From Lachnospiraceae bacterium (GTDB lineage Bacteria > Bacillota > Clostridia > Oscillospirales > CAG-272): 56,057 nt of DNA. Positions within the stretch are counted from its first letter, which is position 1. Every line of letters begins with the position of its first letter. Both the position numbers and the translations under genes were made by a program. Positions 43,336-51,734 of the stretch are shown in pieces. The notes below the pieces were generated by a model, which worked only from the letters and a program-made list of their open reading frames with translations, was not told where the DNA came from and did no database searches. The stretch is from contig JAKSPT010000018.1 of assembly GCA_024404495.1 (NCBI GenBank), positions 1-56,057 on the forward strand, in the 5' to 3' direction.

Positions 43336-44022
43336 TTACAGCATTATTTCGGGATGAATGTCGAAGATTCCGTATGCGCCGGCGCGGACGGCCTCGAAAT
43401 ACTCCTTCACCGAGGAGGCCGGGGCGTCAAGCTCCATGCCGCAGAGGCGGGGATGGTTGACCCAGTGCAGGTCGGTGCCGCCCTGACGGAATTTGCCGTA
43501 GGAGCGGGCGTAGTCCTCCGCGTGGCGGTTCGCCTCGTCGCTCCGCATTCCCGAAAGGACCTCCACGCCGTCGGTCTCGCCGGGGATCAGCAGGGAAGAG
43601 GTGACCCCCTCGCGGAAGGGATGGGCGTGGACGACGAACGCGCCGTCCTCGCGGCATTTATGCAGATAATCGACGGGGCCGAGGGTAAAGGTATCGCGGT
43701 TTTCCATCAGCCAGTCGCGGTTCAGACCGTAGATGAGGTAGTGGTTCCAGCCGTAGCCGTATTCCCAGCCCTGCAGGACGGTCAGTCCGAGCGAATCGGC
43801 CTCCTTTTTTGCTGCCTCAAAGCCGGTGCAGAGGCGGTTGACCCGCTCCTCCCACGCTTCTTTGGTTTCGAGCTTCACGACCTCGTCGCGCAGGATGTGG
43901 TCGGTGAGGAAGAAGCCGGCAAAGCCGAGCAGCTTGAACCAGCGGGCGAGCTCGTCCCCCGTGTTTTTCCCGCAGGGGAAGCCGGTCTTCGTGTGACAGT
44001 GTGTTTCGTAGCGGTAACCCAT
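43336..44022 (-). CDS. PHP-domain phosphoesterase-like protein
   Basis: The 228-residue protein starts MGYRYETHCHTKTGFPCGKN, with the PHP metal motif HCH near its start, LTDHILRDEV, VLQGWEYGYGWNHYL, VHAHPFREG and QGGTDLHWVNHP, all PHP-type metal-binding segments. PHP proteins hydrolyse phosphoester bonds (e.g. histidinol phosphate); the substrate here is unknown. It is the second gene of a short operon, 18 nt after NAD(P)H-hydrate dehydratase. Confidence 0.85.
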   Translation of the reverse strand: MGYRYETHCHTKTGFPCGKNTGDELARWFKLLGFAGFFLTDHILRDEVVKLETKEAWEERVNRLCTGFEAAKKEADSLGLTVLQGWEYGYGWNHYLIYGLNRDWLMENRDTFTLGPVDYLHKCREDGAFVVHAHPFREGVTSSLLIPGETDGVEVLSGMRSDEANRHAEDYARSYGKFRQGGTDLHWVNHPRLCGMELDAPASSVKEYFEAVRAGAYGIFDIHPEIML

Positions 44023-44040
44023 GATGATATTCTCCTTATA

Positions 44041-44919
44041 TTAACGTCCGTACTCCCGGAAAATGCTCCGGAGCGCGGGGAAAATGTCGGAAGGAAGCAT
44101 TCCGGTCTCGGATTCCTTTTCCGCCGTGCGGTCGGCGGCGAGACCGTGCAGAAAAACGGCGAGCCCAGCGGCGTCGGTCGGTTTCATCCCCTGCGCGAGA
44201 AATCCGGTGATCATCCCCGCGAGGATATCGCCCGAACCGCCTCTTGCAAGCCCCGGATTTCCGGTCGTGTTTTCGTAAAGATCCCCGTCGGGGGAGGCGA
44301 CGACCGTGCGGTGCGTTTTGAGCACCGTGACGCAGTCGTATTTTTCGGAAAAGTCCCTTGCCGTGCCCTGCGGGTCGGCGAGGATCTCCTTCACGCTCTT
44401 TCCGGTCAGCCGCGCCATTTCCCCGGGATGCGGGGTGACGACCGGCGTGACGTTGGCGCAGGAGAGAACGTGCGGCTTTTCCGCGATCGCGTTCAGCGCG
44501 TCTGCGTCGAGGACGAGCGGGCAGGCGGCGTTCAGGATCAGGTTCTCGGTCAGAACGAGGGTGTCCTCACTATTCGTCAGCCCGCATCCGCAGAGGATCG
44601 CCGCCGCACGTTCCGCTTCTTCAAGGATCAGCCCCGTGCCGTGCGAGGAGATGCCGCCCATCCCGTTTTCGGGGAGAGGGAGGAAGATGACCTCGGGCAG
44701 TCTCGCCGCCGCCGCGCGGAGCACCTCGTCCACCGAGGCAAGGCATACGATCCCCGCACCGCACCGAAGCGCCCCCTCGGCGGAAAGGGAAGCCGCGCCG
44801 CGGTAGCGCTCTGAGCCGCAGACGAGCAGGGCTCTGCCGTAGTCGCCCTTATGGGAATCCTCTTTTCGCTTCTTCAGAAGCGGGAGGACGGTTTCAGCGG
44901 TCAGCAGGGTGGGACCCAT
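44041..44919 (-). CDS. nnrD: ADP/ATP-dependent NAD(P)H-hydrate dehydratase
   Basis: The 292-residue protein has the YjeF C-terminal (carbohydrate-kinase-like) domain: GDYGRALLVCGSERYRGAASL, PVVTPHPGEMARLTG, and NPGLARGGSGDILAGMI with the catalytic Asp. It repairs hydrated NADH and NADPH. The epimerase domain (NnrE) often fused to it is absent. Start 44919 is chosen; AGGAAAAAA precedes it, and the longer open frame has no family match upstream. A consensus promoter lies 35 bp away. Confidence 0.93.
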   Translation of the reverse strand: MGPTLLTAETVLPLLKKRKEDSHKGDYGRALLVCGSERYRGAASLSAEGALRCGAGIVCLASVDEVLRAAAARLPEVIFLPLPENGMGGISSHGTGLILEEAERAAAILCGCGLTNSEDTLVLTENLILNAACPLVLDADALNAIAEKPHVLSCANVTPVVTPHPGEMARLTGKSVKEILADPQGTARDFSEKYDCVTVLKTHRTVVASPDGDLYENTTGNPGLARGGSGDILAGMITGFLAQGMKPTDAAGLAVFLHGLAADRTAEKESETGMLPSDIFPALRSIFREYGR

Positions 44920-44953
44920 GTTTTTTCCTCCGGTTTCGTCGTTTTCTCCCTCT

Positions 44954-44982
44954 ATTATAGCCATTTTTGGCGAAAGTGTCAA
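44954..44982 (-). promoter_or_regulatory. Promoter of the nnrD-PHP operon
   Basis: Full consensus TTGACA-17 bp-TATAAT on the minus strand. Confidence 0.85.
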
Positions 44983-45048
44983 TATCATTCCGGACGGAAA
45001 TGTGATACAATAACGAAAACGGATTATCCTTTTCGGGAGGGAATGAAT

Positions 45049-46695
45049 ATGGAAATCAAGCCGATCGTCCGCTTTTCCGGAAACGCGCTCGCCGAGCGCA
45101 TGGGAACGGTGTTTTCCGAGAATCTTGCCGACCTGCGCGCGAAGGTCGATGACGGAAAGGGCGCTTTTCCGCGCGGCTTTCTGCACACCTCCACCGTGCC
45201 GCACCCCGGCACCTGCTATTACGATCAGGTGTGGGCGCGGGACTCGGGGAGAGGGCTGCAGGAGCTTGCCCGCTGGGGCTTCTTTGCCGAGGCGCTTCCG
45301 GTCGCGGAATACCTCCTTTCTCACAAGAATTTCGGCGACCATTGGGGCAGACTGGTCGACCGCGATATCGGGGTCGACTTCGAGCTTGACGGCAATACCC
45401 ATATCTTAAACGGCATCCGTCAGACGTGGATCGCCTCCGGAAAGGACAAGGCGCTCGGACGCCGCTTCCTTGACGGCTGTATGCCGGTTTTTCACTGGTT
45501 TGAAAAATGCATGGACGAATGCCCGATCGGAGACCTGATCCCCTGCATTTCCGAGCTTGCCGGGAACCCCTGCGAGCCGATCCCGGTCTACGCGATCTAT
45601 CCGAATTTCGGCGCCTGCGCTTCGATCCTCGGCTTTGCCTCCCTCGCCGCCGATCTCGGCGCGGAAAAGGAAAGCGCGTATCTTTCGGCGCTCGCCGCGA
45701 GATTGAAGGCATCGCTGCTTCCGCTGCTCCGCTCGAAGGGGACCGACGAATCCCCGGTGCCCGAGGGCGTCTGGCTGAACGGCAGAAAAGAGGACGGGGT
45801 CCCCTACGAGACCGCGCATTTCGGCGCGCGCTTCGGCATCACCCATTGGACGCGGCAGGCGCCCTACGGTCAGCTTTTCGATATCGGCGTCGGTTTTCTG
45901 CCGGAAGACGAGCTGAAGGACGTTCACCTCGCCTCCTACCGGTATTTAAGGCACGAAATGGCGAAAAGCCCCTTCTTCCGCAAGTACGGCTTCGTCTCCA
46001 ACACCTGCTTCGGCGGGTCGGGCGGACGGCACGACGACACGATGTGCGGCTACGGGCAGAACTATTTCACGCAGGCGGCGCTGATGGCGGACGACGTGAA
46101 CACCTACGGTCTCTGTCTTTCGGGCATCTCCCGCCTCGCCTACGACGGGGACGTCGTCGAGCCGATGGCGTATGAAATGAACCCGTGGATCCTGCACGAG
46201 TGCTTCTCCTTTGAAAACTACGAAAAAGGGCTCGACCACACCTTCGGCACCTTTGCGATCCCCGAAAAGGGCGTCGCCGACAACGACGGCGACGAGGGCA
46301 ATCTGGTGCAGGCGGCGGAAACGCTGAAAACCATCGCGATGACGGTTGGCGTTTCGATGGAAAACGGCGTTCTCACCGTCTGTCCGCGTCTGCCGTGGGA
46401 ATGGAACGGGATGACCCTTGAAAACTATCCGGTCACCGATTCGGACGGCACCGTTCACCGTATCGGGCTTTCCTACACTCACGACCGCGCGGCGAGGACC
46501 TGCTCCTTCTGCGTGTTCCCGGCGGACGGGATCAAAAAAGCGCGCGTGCGCTTCGGACCCTTCCCGCGCGTGCTGAACACGAAAAACGACCTTTCCGGCT
46601 TTACCGTCGAACAGAACGAGACCGCCTCCTTCCTCTGGTCGGAGGAGATCGCGCTCGACGGCGAATACGGCGGCGGGACCGGCATTGAACTCTGA
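45049..46695 (+). CDS. Six-hairpin glycoside hydrolase-like protein
   Basis: The 548-residue protein looks like an (alpha/alpha)6 glycosidase: CYYDQVWARDSGRGLQELARWG (with Asp-Ser), GDHWGRLVDRDIGVDFELDG, HILNGIRQTWIAS, then GGSGGRHDDTMCGYGQNY and a beta-sandwich C terminus. This suits a GH63/GH15/rhamnosidase-type fold; the family and sugar are not fixed by sequence alone. ATG at 45049 is used (GGGAGG 8 nt upstream); an ATG 6 nt earlier is too close to the SD. No signal peptide is visible. Confidence 0.7.
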   Translation: MEIKPIVRFSGNALAERMGTVFSENLADLRAKVDDGKGAFPRGFLHTSTVPHPGTCYYDQVWARDSGRGLQELARWGFFAEALPVAEYLLSHKNFGDHWGRLVDRDIGVDFELDGNTHILNGIRQTWIASGKDKALGRRFLDGCMPVFHWFEKCMDECPIGDLIPCISELAGNPCEPIPVYAIYPNFGACASILGFASLAADLGAEKESAYLSALAARLKASLLPLLRSKGTDESPVPEGVWLNGRKEDGVPYETAHFGARFGITHWTRQAPYGQLFDIGVGFLPEDELKDVHLASYRYLRHEMAKSPFFRKYGFVSNTCFGGSGGRHDDTMCGYGQNYFTQAALMADDVNTYGLCLSGISRLAYDGDVVEPMAYEMNPWILHECFSFENYEKGLDHTFGTFAIPEKGVADNDGDEGNLVQAAETLKTIAMTVGVSMENGVLTVCPRLPWEWNGMTLENYPVTDSDGTVHRIGLSYTHDRAARTCSFCVFPADGIKKARVRFGPFPRVLNTKNDLSGFTVEQNETASFLWSEEIALDGEYGGGTGIEL

Positions 46696-46725
46696 AATAA
46701 TCCATTGAATATAAAGGAAACGACT

Positions 46726-48885
46726 ATGACGATTTTTGAGATCATCGCAAAAGAACTGAACATCCGCCCCGAGCAGGTCGAAAAGACCGCGGCGCTGATG
46801 GACGAGGGCGCGACCGTCCCCTTCATCGCCCGTTACCGCAAGGAGGTCACGGGCTCCCTCGACGACACGACCCTGCGTACCCTTTCCGAGCGGCTTGCCG
46901 CGCTGCGCGGACTCGAAAAGAGAAGGGAAGAGATCCTTTCCCTCCTTGACGCGCAGGGGGTAAAGACGCCCGAGCTCGAAGCCGCCGTCGCGAAAGCGGC
47001 GACGATGACCGAGCTCGACGACATCTACCGTCCCTACCGCCCCAAGCGCAAGACGCGCGCCTCGGTGGCGCGGGAAAAGGGTCTGGAGCCGCTCGCGAAC
47101 CTGATCCTCGCGCAGGAAAAGAAATACGACCGCTCCTTTGAGGAGATGGCGGGAGACTATATCGACGCCGAAAAGGGCGTGGAGAGCGCCGAGGACGCGC
47201 TGAACGGCGCCTGCGATATCATCGCCGAGGATATTTCCGACCGCGCAGACCTGCGCAAGTCGATCCGTGAGCTGACCGAAGCGCACGGAAGCCTCGTGAC
47301 AAAGCAGACCGGAGAGGACCCGAAGGGCGTTTATACCAACTATTACGACTTTTCCGAGCCGATTTCCAAGCTCCCCGGTCACCGCATTCTCGCGATCAAC
47401 CGCGCCGAAAACGAGGAAGTCATCAAGGTCACGCTGAACGCGCCCTCCGAGCTGATCCTGAACGGACTGTTTTCCGAGATCGTCGAAAATCCGAAGAGCC
47501 CCGCCTATCCGTATCTTTCCCGCGCGATCGTGGACGGGTACGACCGTCTGATCGCCCCCTCGATCGAGCGTGAGATCCGCAATCTGATCTTCGACCGCGC
47601 CTGCGAGGGTGCCATCGTCGTCTTTGAGGACAACCTGAAGCATCTGCTGCTGCAGGCGCCGCTGAAGGGCAAAACGATGCTCGGTCTCGACCCCGGCTAC
47701 CGCACGGGGTGCAAGCTCGCCGTCGTCGATCCGACCGGAAAGGTGCTCGACACCGCCGTCATCTATCCGACCAAGCCGCAGGAGCGCATCGAGGAATCGG
47801 CGCGCGTCGTCCGCCGTCTGATCGACAAATACGGCGTTGACGTCGTCGCGGTCGGCAACGGTACCGCCTCGAAGGAGAGCGAGATCTTCATCGCCGACAC
47901 CATCCGTCCCTACGGCGGCAAGGTGCGCTATCTGATCGTCAACGAGGCGGGCGCCTCGGTCTATTCGGCGTCCAAGCTCGGTGCCGAGGAGTTCCCGGAC
48001 TTCGACGCGACCCAGCGCAGCGCCGTTTCCCTCGCCCGCCGCGTGCAGGACCCGCTCGCCGAGCTCGTCAAGATCGAGCCGAAGGCGATCGGCGTCGGGC
48101 AGTATCAGCACGATATGAAGCCCGCCCGCCTCGACGAAGCCCTCTCGGGCGTCGTGGAGGACTGCGTGAACAGCGTCGGCGTCGACGTCAACACCGCCTC
48201 GTGGTCGCTTCTTTCCTATATTTCGGGCATCAACTCGGCGTCCGCGAAGAACATCGTCAAATACCGCGAGGAGAACGGCGAGTTCCGCTCCCGCTCGCAG
48301 CTCAAAAAGGTCCCGCGCATCGGGGACAAGGCGTTCGAGCAGTGCGCCGGGTTCTTACGCATCCCGGGCGCGAAGGAGCCGCTTGACAATACCGGCGTCC
48401 ACCCCGAATCCTACGAGGCGGCGCGCGGCGTGATCGAGCGCTTCTCGCTGACTCCGACCGAGCTTTCCGCCGGTTCCTCCCGTCTGAAACGCGAGGCGGA
48501 GCAATACGGCATGAAGAAGCTTGCCGCCGAGCTCGGCGTCGGCGAGCCGACCCTTGCCGATATCGTCACCGAGCTTTCCAAGCCGGGGCGCGACATCCGC
48601 GATTCCTTCCCGGAGCCCGAGCTCCGCTCCGACCTGCTCGACCTGAGCGACCTCAAGCCCGATATGATCCTGACCGGTACCGTCCGCAACGTTACCGACT
48701 TCGGCGCCTTCGTCGACATCGGGGTCCATCAGGACGGTCTCGTCCACGTCTCCCAGCTCTCCGACCGCTTTGTGAAGCACCCGAGCGAAGTGGTCTCGAT
48801 CGGGGATCCGGTCACCGTCCGCGTCCTCTCGGTCGATACCGTGAAAAAGCGCATTTCGCTCTCGATGAAGGGAATCAAAAACTAA
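46726..48885 (+). CDS. tex: Tex-family transcription accessory protein
   Basis: The 719-residue protein has the Tex layout: an N-terminal helical region (TVPFIARYRKEVTGSLDD), the YqgF-like fold (MLGLDPGYRTGCKLAVVD), helix-hairpin-helix motifs (INSASAKNIVKYREENGEF) and a C-terminal S1 RNA-binding domain (GTVRNVTDFGAFVDIGVHQDG). Tex binds RNA and is linked to transcription and stress tolerance. The start at 46726 agrees with the family; AAAGGA is upstream. Confidence 0.97.
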   Translation: MTIFEIIAKELNIRPEQVEKTAALMDEGATVPFIARYRKEVTGSLDDTTLRTLSERLAALRGLEKRREEILSLLDAQGVKTPELEAAVAKAATMTELDDIYRPYRPKRKTRASVAREKGLEPLANLILAQEKKYDRSFEEMAGDYIDAEKGVESAEDALNGACDIIAEDISDRADLRKSIRELTEAHGSLVTKQTGEDPKGVYTNYYDFSEPISKLPGHRILAINRAENEEVIKVTLNAPSELILNGLFSEIVENPKSPAYPYLSRAIVDGYDRLIAPSIEREIRNLIFDRACEGAIVVFEDNLKHLLLQAPLKGKTMLGLDPGYRTGCKLAVVDPTGKVLDTAVIYPTKPQERIEESARVVRRLIDKYGVDVVAVGNGTASKESEIFIADTIRPYGGKVRYLIVNEAGASVYSASKLGAEEFPDFDATQRSAVSLARRVQDPLAELVKIEPKAIGVGQYQHDMKPARLDEALSGVVEDCVNSVGVDVNTASWSLLSYISGINSASAKNIVKYREENGEFRSRSQLKKVPRIGDKAFEQCAGFLRIPGAKEPLDNTGVHPESYEAARGVIERFSLTPTELSAGSSRLKREAEQYGMKKLAAELGVGEPTLADIVTELSKPGRDIRDSFPEPELRSDLLDLSDLKPDMILTGTVRNVTDFGAFVDIGVHQDGLVHVSQLSDRFVKHPSEVVSIGDPVTVRVLSVDTVKKRISLSMKGIKN

Positions 48886-49091
48886 TATATTAGAATTTAT
48901 CGGCAGAAGGGTTTTTCCGATTCCTGCGGTCTGCTTGAAAACTTTGAGCAGATTGCATAAAGGAAAACGCGAAAATTTGGAGAATAAACCCCTATCTTTT
49001 TTGCACTGTTTTTGGTAGAATAGTAACGGAAAATAATATCGGCAGTTTCCCGACCCCGGGATGCCGCATAATAACTCAGGAGGATAATCCA

Positions 49092-50204
49092 ATGGCAAGT
49101 TTGTCTTTCAAGCACATTTATAAGAAATATCCCGGCGGCGTCACTGCCGTTTCCGACTTCTGTCTGGAAGTCAAGGATAAGGAATTTCTGATCCTCGTCG
49201 GTCCTTCCGGCTGCGGTAAGTCCACTACCCTCCGTATGATCGCCGGTCTGGAAGAAATCACCGAAGGCGAGCTCTTCATCGGTGACCGTCTGGTCAACGA
49301 TATCGCCCCGAAGGACAGAGATATCGCGATGGTGTTCCAGAACTACGCTCTGTACCCGCACATGACCGTTTTCGAGAACATGGCATTCGGTCTGAAGCTC
49401 CGCAAGGTCCCGAAGGAAGAGATCAAGCGTAAGGTCGAAGAGGCTGCCCGCATCCTCGATATCACCCACCTGCTCGACAGACGTCCTAAGGCTCTGTCCG
49501 GCGGTCAGAAACAGCGTGTCGCGCTCGGCCGTGCAATCGTCCGTGAGCCGAAGGTCTTCCTTCTCGACGAGCCTCTGTCCAACCTGGACGCGAAGCTCCG
49601 TGCTCTCATGAGAACCGAGCTGACCAAGATCCATCAGAAACTCGGTATCACCTTCGTTTACGTTACGCATGACCAGGTCGAGGCTATGACCATGGCGACC
49701 AGAATCGTCGTTATGAAGGACGGTCTGATCCAGCAGGTCGATACTCCTCAGAACCTGTACGATCTCCCCTGCAACGTCTTCGTCGCAGGCTTCATCGGAA
49801 CTCCTCAGATGAACTTCATCAACGCTACCCTCGTCAAGAAGGGTGAGGACGTCTTCGTCAAGTTCGGCAGAAACGAGATCAAGCTTCCTACCGAGAAGGC
49901 TACCAACCCCGCTCTTGCCGACTACATCGGCAAGGAAGTCATCGCCGGTCTCCGTCCGGAGTGCCTGCATGACGAGCCCATGTACCTCTCCTCGATGGCT
50001 GACACCACGATTGATGCCTTCGTTGAGGTCACCGAGCTGATGGGCGCCGAGATCTATCTGTACCTCGTTTCCGAGGAGCAGAACCTCATCGCGCGCGTTT
50101 CCTCCCGCTCCACCGCAAGATCGGGCGACACCGTCAAGGTTGCCATCGACGCTTCCCGTATCCACATCTTCGACAAGGATACCGAGAAGATCGTTATTCA
50201 CTGA
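49092..50204 (+). CDS. MsmX/UgpC-type sugar ABC transporter ATPase
   Basis: The 370-residue ATPase has Walker A GPSGCGKST, the Q-loop FQNYALYPHMTV, signature LSGGQKQRVALGRA, Walker B VFLLDEPLSNLD, H-loop VTHDQ, and a C-terminal OB-fold regulatory domain. It belongs to the MsmX/UgpC group, which energises several different carbohydrate importers. No permease or binding protein is adjacent, which fits an orphan shared ATPase. The codon use is unusually favourable (many GAG, GTC, CTC, CGT), suggesting high expression. Confidence 0.94.
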   Translation: MASLSFKHIYKKYPGGVTAVSDFCLEVKDKEFLILVGPSGCGKSTTLRMIAGLEEITEGELFIGDRLVNDIAPKDRDIAMVFQNYALYPHMTVFENMAFGLKLRKVPKEEIKRKVEEAARILDITHLLDRRPKALSGGQKQRVALGRAIVREPKVFLLDEPLSNLDAKLRALMRTELTKIHQKLGITFVYVTHDQVEAMTMATRIVVMKDGLIQQVDTPQNLYDLPCNVFVAGFIGTPQMNFINATLVKKGEDVFVKFGRNEIKLPTEKATNPALADYIGKEVIAGLRPECLHDEPMYLSSMADTTIDAFVEVTELMGAEIYLYLVSEEQNLIARVSSRSTARSGDTVKVAIDASRIHIFDKDTEKIVIH

Positions 50205-50211
50205 GTTTTTC

Positions 50212-50248
50212 AAAAGACCGTTTCCGGGACACCGGAAACGGTCTTTTT
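50212..50248 (+). terminator. Terminator after the MsmX-type ATPase gene
   Basis: AAAAGACCGTTTCCGG pairs with CCGGAAACGGTCTTTTT around a 4-nt loop, directly after the stop codon. Confidence 0.92.
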
Positions 50249-50292
50249 CTTTCATTCCGAACGTCTTTCGGGCAACCGGCGGTTGGAACCGG

Positions 50293-50321
50293 TTGCTTTT
50301 CGCTGCCTTCCGCGTTAGAAT
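50293..50321 (+). promoter_or_regulatory. Promoter of rtcB
   Basis: TTGCTT, 17-bp spacer, TAGAAT, about 20 bp before the start codon. Confidence 0.5.
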
Positions 50322-50343
50322 GAAGAAAAAAACGAGGAAAACC

Positions 50344-51540
50344 ATGATTAAAATCAACGGAAAAAGAAATACCGCGCTCGTCTATTCCGACCGCGCGGAC
50401 AAGGAAACGGTCAGACAGCTTGAGCAGATGCTCTGTCTGCCCGCGCTCGCCGATTCGCGCGTCCGGGTCATGCCCGACGTCCACAAGGGGAGAGGCTGCG
50501 TCATCGGCTTCACGATGACCCTTCCCGCAAGGCGGGTCGTGCCCTCCTTCGTCGGGGTGGATATCGGCTGCGGCATCACGGCGGCAAAGCTCGACGCAAA
50601 CGAAATCGACTTCGCCGCGCTCGACCGGCTCGTCCGCGAAACGGCGGGGAAGCGGACGCGCGAAACCGTTTCGCACTTTTTCGATCGGGTCGGGATCGGT
50701 TCGCTTCTCTGCCGGAAGGAGATCGACGCCGAACGCGCGGCGCTCTCCCTCGGCACCCTCGGCGGCGGTAACCACTTCGTCGAGGTCGACCGCGACGAAA
50801 CGGGCGCCCTTTGGCTGCTCGTCCATTCGGGCTCGCGGTCGCTCGGGAACGATGTTTCGCGGTATTATCAGACCCGCGCCTATCGGGAAAACAGGGTCGG
50901 CGCACACCGCGAGCAGAAGCGGCAGTACCGGGAGGACAGCGAGGAGTACGGCATCCGGATCAAGGCGGTGACCCGCGAAAAGCAGGCGGGGATCCCGGTC
51001 GGCTACGAATACGCCTGCGCCGAAGGGAATACATTTGACGACTATCTGCACGACCTCGCGATCACGCAGAATTACGCCGCGCTCAACCGCCTCGCGATCA
51101 CCGAAGAGCTCGTGCGCGGGCTCGGCGTCCGTGTGACCGACCGCGTGGACACGGTCCACAACTACATCGATCCGGAATCGAAGATCCTCCGCAAGGGTGC
51201 GGTCTCTGCGCGGCAGGGCGAGCGGCTCGTCATTCCCTTCAATATGCGGGACGGCGCGGTACTCTGCGTGGGTCTCGGCAATCCCGAATGGAATTTCTCA
51301 GCGCCGCACGGCGCCGGGCGCGCGTGCAGCCGCTCGGACGCAAAGCACGCCTATACCGTGGAGCAGTTCGAGCGGGAAATGGAGGGGGTATGGTCCTCCA
51401 CGGTCGGAAAGGACACGATCGACGAATGCCCGATGGCGTACAAGTCCCCCGACCGTGTTCTGCCGTGGCTCTCCGAGACCGCGGAGGTCGTGCTTTCGAT
51501 GCGTCCGGTCTATAATTTCAAAGCGGGTGATTCGGAATAA
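50344..51540 (+). CDS. rtcB: RtcB-family RNA-splicing ligase
   Basis: The 398-residue protein has RVMPDVHKGRGCVIG, FVGVDIGCGITAAKL, TLGGGNHFVEVDRDE, LVHSGSRSLGNDV and SAPHGAGRACSR, whose His takes the GMP intermediate. RtcB joins a 2',3'-cyclic phosphate or 3'-phosphate end to a 5'-OH end, healing broken or cleaved RNA. The partner cyclase RtcA and an rtcR regulator are not in this window. GAGGA precedes the ATG; an upstream overlapping frame (from 50140) is rejected. Confidence 0.94.
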   Translation: MIKINGKRNTALVYSDRADKETVRQLEQMLCLPALADSRVRVMPDVHKGRGCVIGFTMTLPARRVVPSFVGVDIGCGITAAKLDANEIDFAALDRLVRETAGKRTRETVSHFFDRVGIGSLLCRKEIDAERAALSLGTLGGGNHFVEVDRDETGALWLLVHSGSRSLGNDVSRYYQTRAYRENRVGAHREQKRQYREDSEEYGIRIKAVTREKQAGIPVGYEYACAEGNTFDDYLHDLAITQNYAALNRLAITEELVRGLGVRVTDRVDTVHNYIDPESKILRKGAVSARQGERLVIPFNMRDGAVLCVGLGNPEWNFSAPHGAGRACSRSDAKHAYTVEQFEREMEGVWSSTVGKDTIDECPMAYKSPDRVLPWLSETAEVVLSMRPVYNFKAGDSE

Positions 51541-51547
51541 CGTTCCA

Positions 51548-51583
51548 AAACCGTGAAACGGAAACGCTTCACGGTTCTTTTTT
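51548..51583 (+). terminator. Terminator after rtcB
   Basis: AACCGTGAA and its pair TTCACGGTT around a short loop, followed by CTTTTTT, close after the rtcB stop codon. Confidence 0.85.
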
Positions 51584-51617
51584 GCCGCTTTTCCGCGCGG
51601 ATAACTGCCGCAACGTA

Positions 51618-51646
51618 TTGACTTTTTTGCCTGAATATGGTATGCT
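51618..51646 (+). promoter_or_regulatory. Promoter of fucI
   Basis: TTGACT, 17-bp spacer, TATGCT, about 90 bp before the fucI start. The leader can form a GTGCCGG/CCGGCGC hairpin followed by a T-rich stretch (51656-51705), which may be regulatory. Confidence 0.65.
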
Positions 51647-51734
51647 GAACATAGTATGTGCCGGCGCGTTTTTTGGTGTCCGGCGCTGTAAAATCGGTCA
51701 AATTTTTTCCGTAAAAAGAAAGGAATGAACGGAT

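Noticed and set aside
50140..50343. N-terminal extension of RtcB
   Set aside because: The frame overlaps the ABC ATPase gene, its terminator and the rtcB promoter. The family start is at 50344 with an SD.
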